Below, in pieces: positions 7,187 through 13,493 of a DNA stretch of 15,126 nucleotides (the first letter of the stretch is position 1; every line of letters starts with the position of its first letter). The notes beneath the pieces were generated by a model. The model was not told where the DNA came from, made no database searches, and saw only the letters and a program-made list of their open reading frames with translations. The DNA is from Desulfatirhabdium butyrativorans. GTDB lineage: Bacteria; Desulfobacterota; Desulfobacteria; Desulfobacterales; DYRK01. Made by a program: the position numbers and the translations under genes. The stretch covers positions 1-15,126 of the forward strand of contig DYRK01000082.1 of assembly GCA_020718785.1 (NCBI GenBank), read 5' to 3'.

Positions 7187-7248
7187 AAAGCCTAAGCCTG
7201 CGACCGCAGTGCGCTCCCGCAGCACTGCGGTACGCGGGCTTAGGCTTT
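7187..7248. repeat. Long hairpin (about 26-bp stem) beyond the sensor gene
   Basis: The left arm 7187-7212 and right arm 7222-7248 pair along their length with one mismatch and one bulged base, around the 9-nt loop 7213-7221. The outer part is AAAGCCTAAGCC... and the inner part ACCGCAGTGC. It lies 28 nt downstream of the minus-strand sensor gene's stop and 70 nt from the end of its putative variable region. It could be a minus-strand terminator, a dispersed repeat, or the DNA hairpin that follows variable regions in diversity-generating retroelements. Confidence 0.85.
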
Positions 7249-7275
7249 CCTGTTTTCCTGCCTGCCTGACTCGGC

Positions 7276-9435
7276 TCACCTTTGCTGACCTGGGAGCAGA
7301 ACCGGGCGAAAACCGAGGGCGTAGTACCGGTAGTCAGGCGAGTACCTGATCCGCCTCGCAGACCGGCAGTACAGGGCATAGCCGTGCCAGCTGCCGCCCC
7401 GACAGACACGGTACGAGCCCCTATCGGGCTCCATAGGATCAGTGACAGAACCGGACGGATGATCTCCATACCGATCATGACACCACTCCCATACATTCCC
7501 GTGCATGTCATACAGCCCCCAATTGTTGGGTTCCAACTTTCCCACCGGATGAGTTGAACTTTCTGAATTGGCATCATACCAAGCATACTGAGAGATTTCG
7601 CTCTCATTGTCCCCGAAGCAATAAGCCGCATCCGAACCTGCCCGCGCCGCATATTCCCATTCTGCTTCGGTAGGCAGGCGATATGTTCCTTCCCCTCTCT
7701 GATTCAGCTTGTCAATAAATTTCTGTGCATCATCCCATGAGACATTTTCAACCGGGCAGTCATCTCCGCAATTTTCGAAATGCGATGGGTTATTTCCCAT
7801 CACCGCTTTCCACTGTCCCTGAGTAAGCGGCGTGGTCTGCATAAAGAATCCTTCAGTTAGAATTACCCGGTGTCGGGTTTCATTATCGAATCTGCCGGGT
7901 TCATTTTCGGGACTTCCCATCATAAATTCGCCCGGGATGATGTAAATGAATCTCATTTCGAGCGTGTTTATCAGACATAATCCCTTACTGTTTGCATCTG
8001 TAAATTTTGTTCCCTCCAATTTGCAATCTTTAAATGTGCATTCTTCAAGATTCGCCCCTGAAAAGTCGGCATTACAAAAATCACATCCTGACAATTTTGC
8101 TCTACTGAAATCAATCCCGCTGAAATCAGCCCCCGGCATTTTGATATTCTCAAGCTTGGCATCGCTGAGATTAAGCCCTTTAAAATCAAGCAATTTAATA
8201 AAATTGGGAGATTTCTTCGAGAGTGTTATCATCCTGAAAATAAAATCCGTAACGGGAAGGAGCTGTTTCAGTTTATAAATGGGTTTTTCCAGCAGTAGCT
8301 TTGCCACCAGAAATTCCTGAATGCTGTAGTGGGAAAAACGGTACTCTCCTTTAGAATTGAGATTGAGCAGTGAACGCCCTTTCACTTCGATACGCTTAAC
8401 AGGCTTAACCTGTGCAATTTTATCAATAAGGCAGTTCAGGTCTTCCTCGTCGATACTCCGTTTCCCCTTCACCTGCATATACACGGCTAAAATGATGCAG
8501 GCATCTAAAAGATTTTCCACAGAAATCTCCTTAATTTTTTGCTGATCCCGGTATAACCAGCTTTGAATCAGGGCGTCATAGATTCTGTATTCATTATTAT
8601 GTTCTTTGATCAGAGGGGATTTCATCAGGTTTTCGATATAGCTCAACAGCATGGGGCGGCACCGGAGGTATCCCATTTTTTCGATAACCTTTCGGGCTTC
8701 CTCAATTTCCTTTTTAGGAGGCAGCAGTCCGAATTTCTTCGGGAACCGTTTGTTCAGATATTTTGTTACCATCTCATCGTCAAAAAAGGACAGATATTTG
8801 ACAGGACAGTTAAATCCGTCGATTGAAACCCAACCGAGACGTTCCATAAGGTCTTCTTCAAGTTTTGGGAAAAACTGTGTCCGGCAGGTGATAATCACCC
8901 TGAAAAAATGCTGGGTACTTTCCAGAATTTCCAGCAGACGCTCCTTTACCCTCCCGTAAGCAGTGGCATCCTCATCAAGCGAATCTAAAAGCAGAATCGT
9001 TTCCATTTTGTTTTTGATAGCAGATACTTCGTCAAGCGTGGTCTTTCCCAATTTTTTCAGCACGCAGCCCTTTTTGAGAGGCCAGAACGCTGTCAGATGT
9101 CTCAGCTTCAGCATGGTCAGAAGCGCGGTTTTTCCCATTCCCGCATCTGACAGAAAAAACAACTGATTCTCTCCGTGGTGATCAACTGTGCATGAAAAGA
9201 ACTGATCAATCTTTTTCATGACAGGTTCTCTGGATACAACATGCTCGCCTTCAGAGCGGTCAGCGGTATTTCTTTCCTGACAGTCGGGTTCAACATAATA
9301 TTTTGCAATTTCAACTGGATCACCGAAGATAACCGTGTTCATCTCTTCGAGTTCCAGTTGACGGTTTTTTCTTATGCTTTTAAGCCGGATCCATAATTTT
9401 GCTATCCAGTCTGTACCAGTGATGAATGAAATCAT
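7276..9435 (-). CDS. STAND/NACHT-like NTPase with pentapeptide repeats and C-terminal FGE-sulfatase (C-type lectin fold) domain
   Basis: A 719-residue NLR-like sensor candidate. The N-terminal linker (GDPVEIAKYYVEPDCQERN, 38-56) precedes a P-loop NTPase: Walker A SDAGMGKT (96-103), Walker B ILLLDSLDED (147-156), sensor IITCRT (181-186), and the FSHYSIQEFLVAKLL segment (367-381) typical of NACHT proteins. Residues 416-486 are A(D/N)LXX-type pentapeptide repeats forming a right-handed helix. Residues 491-714 are an FGE-sulfatase/SUMF1 domain (FMMGSPENEPGR, YRLPTEAEWEYAARAG, GLYDMHGNVWEWC, RGGSW, LGFRPV). No N-terminal effector domain is evident; only about 35 residues precede the linker. One of the two cysteines used by true FGE enzymes is replaced by G685, so a ligand-binding role is likelier than catalysis. 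The start has TAGGAGG 11 bases upstream. Its C-terminus looks like a DGR target. Family roles include conflict and defence; this protein's ligand is unknown. Confidence 0.88.
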   Translation of the reverse strand: MISFITGTDWIAKLWIRLKSIRKNRQLELEEMNTVIFGDPVEIAKYYVEPDCQERNTADRSEGEHVVSREPVMKKIDQFFSCTVDHHGENQLFFLSDAGMGKTALLTMLKLRHLTAFWPLKKGCVLKKLGKTTLDEVSAIKNKMETILLLDSLDEDATAYGRVKERLLEILESTQHFFRVIITCRTQFFPKLEEDLMERLGWVSIDGFNCPVKYLSFFDDEMVTKYLNKRFPKKFGLLPPKKEIEEARKVIEKMGYLRCRPMLLSYIENLMKSPLIKEHNNEYRIYDALIQSWLYRDQQKIKEISVENLLDACIILAVYMQVKGKRSIDEEDLNCLIDKIAQVKPVKRIEVKGRSLLNLNSKGEYRFSHYSIQEFLVAKLLLEKPIYKLKQLLPVTDFIFRMITLSKKSPNFIKLLDFKGLNLSDAKLENIKMPGADFSGIDFSRAKLSGCDFCNADFSGANLEECTFKDCKLEGTKFTDANSKGLCLINTLEMRFIYIIPGEFMMGSPENEPGRFDNETRHRVILTEGFFMQTTPLTQGQWKAVMGNNPSHFENCGDDCPVENVSWDDAQKFIDKLNQRGEGTYRLPTEAEWEYAARAGSDAAYCFGDNESEISQYAWYDANSESSTHPVGKLEPNNWGLYDMHGNVWEWCHDRYGDHPSGSVTDPMEPDRGSYRVCRGGSWHGYALYCRSARRIRYSPDYRYYALGFRPVLLPGQQR
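7318..7404 (-). other. Putative DGR variable region (VR) in the FGE/C-type lectin domain
   Basis: Residues 678-706 follow the known DGR target pattern GGSWxxxAxxCRSAxRxRxxPDxRxxxLGFR. The residues at x positions (H, G, Y, L, Y, R, I, Y, S, Y, Y, Y, A) lie where template repeats usually carry Asn (AAC) codons. Most of these codons end in C (CAC, GGC, TAC, ATC, GCC), as expected if adenines of AAC were randomised and the C was untouched. Tyr codons change from TAT (seven of seven, residues 585-656) to TAC (five of six) inside this stretch. The invariant 3' flank (LGFRPV...) would be the homing signal. No template repeat or reverse transcriptase is found in the window, so assignment rests on pattern alone. 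Confidence 0.65.
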
Positions 9436-9485
9436 CGCAATATAATCCTCCTAAACAGGCATCATCATCAGTATCATCATATACT

Positions 9486-9611
9486 CAGCAGATCGAAAAA
9501 TTTTCCCGAAATACTCGGAAATGCCCGCCCGGGATTGACAAATCCCGGGCGGGCATTTCCGGCGGGTTTGTCAATCCGCCGGGAGCGGCGAGGGGCGTTT
9601 TCGATCTGCTG
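9486..9611. mobile_element. MITE-like element with 14-bp terminal inverted repeats and 5-bp target duplication
   Basis: Perfect terminal inverted repeats CAGCAGATCGAAAA (9486-9499) and TTTTCGATCTGCTG (9598-9611) are flanked by a direct 5-bp ATACT (9481-9485 and 9612-9616), the signature of transposition. Inside is a perfect 21-bp stem (9516-9536 with 9541-9561, loop GACA) and a further TTGACAAA/TTTGTCAA pair. It encodes no protein, so it would need a transposase in trans. A diverged, truncated relative lies at 4628-4710. It sits 50 bp upstream of the sensor gene's start codon and may alter that gene's promoter. Confidence 0.88.
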
Positions 9612-9657
9612 ATACTGCATAAAAGTTACCATAATTTTGAATATCAGTCAATAGGAG

Positions 9658-9685
9658 TGCAAAAATTTCATTTTTGCATGTTTTT
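9658..9685 (+). terminator. AT-rich hairpin with T tail
   Basis: TGCAAAAAT (9658-9666) and ATTTTTGCA (9670-9678) flank TTC and are followed by TGTTTTT. The stem is mostly A-T pairs, so any terminator activity would be weak. The surrounding 9617-9773 is AT-rich and holds no other recognisable element. Confidence 0.3.
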
Positions 9686-9773
9686 CGCTTGCAAAGAGAT
9701 TCAGATTGCAATATATTCTCAACATCATTAACTGTCAATCAGCAACATTTATATAATTGAAAGGAAAGAAAAC

Positions 9774-9968
9774 ATGCCTGCCCCTTATTTTGCACAACCG
9801 TATGAGAATAACGATCATTCGGCGGTCGAAGCAGTGTACCGGACTGCCGAACGTCTGCTGATTGTTCTCTTATCATTGAAAGGGTATCGTCCGTCCGAAA
9901 TCGCCGGAATTGTTCACAGGGATACCGATACTGTCCTGACATGGCTGCACCGACCAGAAACCGGGAAC
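9774..9968 (+). pseudogene. Orphan transposase-like helix-turn-helix fragment
   Basis: About 65 codons encode an HTH similar to the N-terminus of IS630-type transposases: ERLLIVLLSLKGYRPSEIAG followed by IVHRDTDTVLTWLHR. A ribosome site (AAGGAAAG) precedes the ATG. After residue 65 the similarity ends. The frame stays open to 10457, but from 10008 it is simply the antisense of the phosphatase gene, so the catalytic DDE part is missing and the element is truncated. It is most likely the remnant of an insertion sequence cut off at about 9970. A stand-alone small HTH regulator is less likely because the frame has no stop of its own near the domain end. Confidence 0.55.
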
Positions 9969-10007
9969 TCATATTCGAAAATAAAAAATATTTCTCACTT
10001 CTCACTT

Positions 10008-12068
10008 TTAAAACCCGAACCCCGCCACCGTCACATCATCCTGCCGCTGTTTGTTTCCTTTATGAACTTCGAATGCCTTGAGCAGAATTTCCCCCTGTTT
10101 TTCAAAGGGCATGGAAGCAATTTCTTTAAGCAGATATTTGAACCGGACTGTGCCGAAACGCCGGTTATCTGTGTCCAATTCATCGGTAAAGCCGTCGGTC
10201 GCCATATAAAATGCCGTTCCCTTTTCGATAGAAAAACTATGCTCGGCAAAGCGGAAGTTCGGATCGGATTTCTTATAGCCCACATTCTGACGGTCTCCTT
10301 TGATGACAGAGATTTCATTCTGATGAACAGAATACAGCGAGAGCATGGCGCCGGCAAAGGTAAGCCGTTGAGCATCAAGAGGGGGATTACAGACAAATCC
10401 GTTTTTTGTCTCCTGCCCATTGTTCCCTGCCTCAATAAAACAGATCGCTGCATCTAATCCGTCATCGGAAGTGGCATAGCCGGTATCCTGCTGAAGTGCG
10501 TTTCTGACAATGAAGTTCAGGCGCCTCAGAATTTCGGCAGGACTGTGACAGCATTCGTCTTTTACAATTCTTCTCAGCGCGGAAGACGCTATCATGGTCA
10601 TAAACGCGCCCGGAACTCCGTGTCCGGTGCAGTCAATGACAGCAAGGATAAAACCGTTTTCGACAGATTCTGCAAACAGAATATCTCCGCCTACGATATC
10701 TCTCGGCATCCAGATAAAAAAACTGTCAGGGAGATGAATTCTGATATTTTCAGGATTGGGCAGCAGAGAAGTCTGTATCACTTTGGCGTACTGAATGCTG
10801 TCTATAATTTTTTTATTCACGGCTTCGGCGGTTTTCTGAGCAGTTTCAGCGTTTTCTTTGGCAGTCATAAGGTCATGCTCGTGTCTGCTGATGACTCGGA
10901 TCGTGATCGCCGCGATCAGTGCCGAAAAAATCAGACAGCCCGCGCATATCAGGAGTAAAACAGATTCACCGGTATGCTTGCTCTCTTTCGTGCTTTTCTG
11001 AAGAGTCGTCATATCGGTCTGAACGCCTAATACAAGGTTGTTGATCTGTTTAGCCATGCGGGCTGCAAGTTCACGGGATTCCGACAGAACCTGCCGTATA
11101 TCCTCTCTTACGGAAATGACTTGTCCGCGCAGTTCGAAAACACTTTTTTCGCCTTGACCAAGAGCAGATATACGCTTGTCAAGTTCATATACATTTTCGG
11201 CAAGAACAGGGTTGCGCTGTGCCAGTTTGCTGTTCTTGAAAATAGCTGCTGCCTGCTGAAAAGATGAACGGGAATTTTTGAATCGGCTGCGGATATCCGT
11301 AAGAGTATCTGTCGAGTCTGTCTCTGCCCCGGCATGGAGAAGCGCAAAGAGAAGACTTCCTTCGGCTTTGATATCCAAGGCATATCCCATTTCCCGGATC
11401 GCGCTTTCCGTCAGTTCTGATACTGATTTCTGAGTAAATTTCGCAACTTCATCATAAGCAGAATCCGTAGCAGAATCTGTTTTTTCCGCTTTGGGCAGGT
11501 CTTTGATCGCAGAAGATATTTGCCTTGCTGTCCGCTTTCCGAATAAACTGGTCAGCGAAGACGTACCGTATATCACGGGACTGACCGTATCAGCGAATTC
11601 GTTATGCGATTTCTGAACTTCTTTCAGAACAGACCGGAGGCTGTTTTTCAGCAGCAGTTGCCGAAGGCTTTTATCTTTGAGATCAGACAGTTTTTTCCCG
11701 AGTTCTTCACTCTGCATACTGATCCGGAAAATAACCTCTTCATCTGCCTGTCCCTCCTGAGCGATGAGAAATCCCACACTGTTACGGATAGACTCGATCA
11801 GTCTGTCAATCCTTATCCCGGTCTCCCGAAGTTCTTCCTCTTCTTCGGACGCGGCAAGTATCGGCGCAATAGCTACAAGCAGCGTACTCTGTTCGGACAG
11901 ACGCATTGCCGCGATCATTCCCGGAATCGTTACTTCTGCCGTATTGTCAACCGCATCTCCGAACTGGTTGAAAGAGTAAAGTGCGAAACCGGTAGAAAAG
12001 AGAATGAGAAATGCAATTCCGGAAAATGCCAGAAACAATTTTGCCTTGAAAGACTTCCACCAAGCCAT
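10008..12068 (-). CDS. Membrane SpoIIE-type PP2C phosphatase with TorS-like periplasmic sensor domain
   Basis: A 686-residue inner-membrane signalling protein. TM1 is about 11-32 and TM2 about 369-391, leaving a roughly 335-residue, mainly helical periplasmic region. Its beginning (TIPGMIAAMRLSEQSTLL, 47-64) resembles the TorS sensor domain (IPTMNMARQLSEAS in E. coli, from memory). A short helical linker (395-425) replaces HAMP. KIIDSIQYAKVIQTSLLPN (420-438) leads into the SpoIIE/PP2C domain: PRDIVGGD (455-462), DCTGHGVPGAF (479-489), DGLD (536-539), ATDGFTDE (623-630) and RQDDVT (675-680), so the metal-binding aspartates are present. It should dephosphorylate a Ser/Thr-phosphorylated partner such as a STAS-domain protein, none of which is in the window. 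TAGGAG lies six bases before ATG. The two upstream solute-binding proteins suggest ligand-controlled activity. Confidence 0.9.
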   Translation of the reverse strand: MAWWKSFKAKLFLAFSGIAFLILFSTGFALYSFNQFGDAVDNTAEVTIPGMIAAMRLSEQSTLLVAIAPILAASEEEEELRETGIRIDRLIESIRNSVGFLIAQEGQADEEVIFRISMQSEELGKKLSDLKDKSLRQLLLKNSLRSVLKEVQKSHNEFADTVSPVIYGTSSLTSLFGKRTARQISSAIKDLPKAEKTDSATDSAYDEVAKFTQKSVSELTESAIREMGYALDIKAEGSLLFALLHAGAETDSTDTLTDIRSRFKNSRSSFQQAAAIFKNSKLAQRNPVLAENVYELDKRISALGQGEKSVFELRGQVISVREDIRQVLSESRELAARMAKQINNLVLGVQTDMTTLQKSTKESKHTGESVLLLICAGCLIFSALIAAITIRVISRHEHDLMTAKENAETAQKTAEAVNKKIIDSIQYAKVIQTSLLPNPENIRIHLPDSFFIWMPRDIVGGDILFAESVENGFILAVIDCTGHGVPGAFMTMIASSALRRIVKDECCHSPAEILRRLNFIVRNALQQDTGYATSDDGLDAAICFIEAGNNGQETKNGFVCNPPLDAQRLTFAGAMLSLYSVHQNEISVIKGDRQNVGYKKSDPNFRFAEHSFSIEKGTAFYMATDGFTDELDTDNRRFGTVRFKYLLKEIASMPFEKQGEILLKAFEVHKGNKQRQDDVTVAGFGF

Positions 12069-12085
12069 CGGGGTCTCCTAAAGGG

Positions 12086-12192
12086 GGTTCGGGGTTCGGG
12101 GTTCGGGGTCAGAGGTCAGGGGTAAGGGATGCGGGGTAAGAAGCGAGAGGTGAAACAGACTTCCTCGAACCTCGAACCCCGCACCCCGAACC
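12086..12192. repeat. 23-bp near-perfect inverted repeat with internal heptamer repeats
   Basis: The arms 12086-12108 and 12170-12192 pair over 23 bp with two mismatches around a 61-nt spacer. The left arm is a tandem run of the heptamer GGGTTCG. The right arm abuts the stop codon of the sugar-binding protein gene. Related CCGAACC and CTGACCTCGAACC strings recur at 13473-13496, before the stop of the other binding protein gene, so this is a dispersed intergenic element placed after both. It may attenuate read-through into the phosphatase gene. Confidence 0.75.
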
Positions 12193-13149
12193 TTATTTAA
12201 TCAGCCCGTTATCCCGCATAATCTTTTCTGCATTGCTTTTGTCAATGGTCATGGTGGGAAGAGTGACCCGTTTTTCAACTGTACCGCCTTTCAGCAGTTT
12301 GAGCGCCTGACGGACGCCTTCGTTTCCGGGTGTTTTATAGAGAAAGGTTGCCGTAAGAATCCCCTGATGCACCCATTTGACGCCTTCCGCGGGAATACCG
12401 TCAATGCCCAGAAACGCGACCCCTTTTTCCCGTCCCACATCTTTGGCAGCCATATACGCGCCGTAAGCCATAGGGTCGTTATGGGCATACACGAGATCAA
12501 TTTTTTCGTTGGCATCCAATGCCTCAGCCATGAGTTCATAGCCTTTGTCCTGCTTCCAGTCCCCGTCATTGGGCTGAGTTACCATTTTGATTCCCGGCTC
12601 CTTGTCAATGGCTTCATGAAAACCCGCATAACGATCCTGCGCGGGAGTCGCGGCTTTTCCGCCCCGGATTTCCACAACATTTCCTTTTGCTTTCCCGGAT
12701 CCTCCGAGAAAATTCACGGCATATTCGCCCGCGGCTCTGCCGATAAGCTTATTGTCGCCGCCGATAAACTGCGTATAGCGGTCGTTGGTCAGATCACGAT
12801 CCAGAACAAAGACCGGTATTCCGGCATCATAAGCCTTGTTTACCACAGGCGTAAGTTCTGCCGCGACTTTGGGAGAAATCAGAATCGCGTCTGCTTTCAT
12901 CTGTATAAACGCCTCGACATCGGCAATCTGCGTAGCCGCATTGTCCATTCCGTCACGGACAATCAGTTTGATTTCAGGATGTTTTTCAGCTTCTTCCCTC
13001 AGTTCTTTATTGAAAAGAAGACGCCAGGGTTCCGTGGTTGTTGCCTGAGAAAATCCGATGACGAATTTTTTTTCCTCTCCAATTGCCGCGGATGTCAATA
13101 CACAGAAACATACCATTGCCAGAAAAAGCATTCTTATTCGCACGTTCAT
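12193..13149 (-). CDS. Periplasmic sugar-binding protein, RbsB/YtfQ type (Peripla_BP_4)
   Basis: A 318-residue secreted protein of the LacI/RbsB periplasmic-binding fold that normally binds a monosaccharide for an ABC importer or a sensor. Residues 1-25 are a signal peptide (basic start, hydrophobic core, SAAIGEE). The mature part starts KKFVIGFSQATTTEPWR and contains VRDGMDNAATQIADVEAFI, ADAILISPKVAAELTPVV, VFVLDRDL, FIGGDNKLIGRAAGEY, DLVYAHNDPMAYGAYMAAKD and FLGIDGIP, all characteristic of the family. The start has AAGGAGG eight bases before ATG. No permease or ATPase is adjacent, and the next gene downstream is the phosphatase. TorT, the TorS partner, has a related fold, so a sensory partner role is plausible but unproven. 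Confidence 0.9.
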   Translation of the reverse strand: MNVRIRMLFLAMVCFCVLTSAAIGEEKKFVIGFSQATTTEPWRLLFNKELREEAEKHPEIKLIVRDGMDNAATQIADVEAFIQMKADAILISPKVAAELTPVVNKAYDAGIPVFVLDRDLTNDRYTQFIGGDNKLIGRAAGEYAVNFLGGSGKAKGNVVEIRGGKAATPAQDRYAGFHEAIDKEPGIKMVTQPNDGDWKQDKGYELMAEALDANEKIDLVYAHNDPMAYGAYMAAKDVGREKGVAFLGIDGIPAEGVKWVHQGILTATFLYKTPGNEGVRQALKLLKGGTVEKRVTLPTMTIDKSNAEKIMRDNGLIK

Positions 13150-13173
13150 AAATTAACCCTCCTTGTTTGAAAG

Positions 13174-13472
13174 AAAGGGCATGTCGCCGACATGCCCCTA
13201 CGATTCGCCCCGAACCCTATTTCAACGCATCCTTGTTTGAAAATTGCGGACGTAGGGTCACGCCGGCGGCGTGACCTGTTCGAAATCCGATATACGATTT
13301 CATCGGAAAGGGCATGTCGCCGACATGCCCCTACGATTCGCCCCGAACCCTATTTCAACGCATCCTTGTTTGAAAATTGCGGACGTAGGGTCACGCCGGC
13401 GGCGTGACCTGTTCGAAATCCGATATACGATTTCATCGGAAAGGGCATGTCGCCGACATGCCCCTACGATTC
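13174..13472. repeat. 133-bp tandem repeat, two full copies and a partial third
   Basis: Copies at 13174-13306 and 13307-13439 are identical, and 13440-13472 repeats the first 33 bp. Each full unit carries two 21-nt palindromes: GGGCATGTCG/CGACATGCCC around one base (13177-13197, 13310-13330, 13443-13463) and GGTCACGCCG/CGGCGTGACC around one base (13256-13276, 13389-13409). It also holds a GAAATC/GATTTC stem. These share their design with the palindromes at 1545 and 1698. The array fills the gap between the two solute-binding protein genes; the open frames through it are repeat artefacts. Confidence 0.95.
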
Positions 13473-13493
13473 CCCGAACCTCTGACCTCGAAC

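Noticed and set aside
7143..7652. A minus-strand frame overlapping the end of the sensor gene and the hairpins
   Set aside because: It lies in another frame of the FGE domain and includes translated hairpin sequence; no family resemblance.
9774..10457. A 227-codon open frame on the plus strand
   Set aside because: Only the first 65 codons resemble a protein family; from 10008 on it is the antisense of the phosphatase gene, so the long frame is accidental.
13174..13472. CRISPR array
   Set aside because: The repeating unit is 133 bp with no unique spacers and only two full copies, and no cas genes are nearby.
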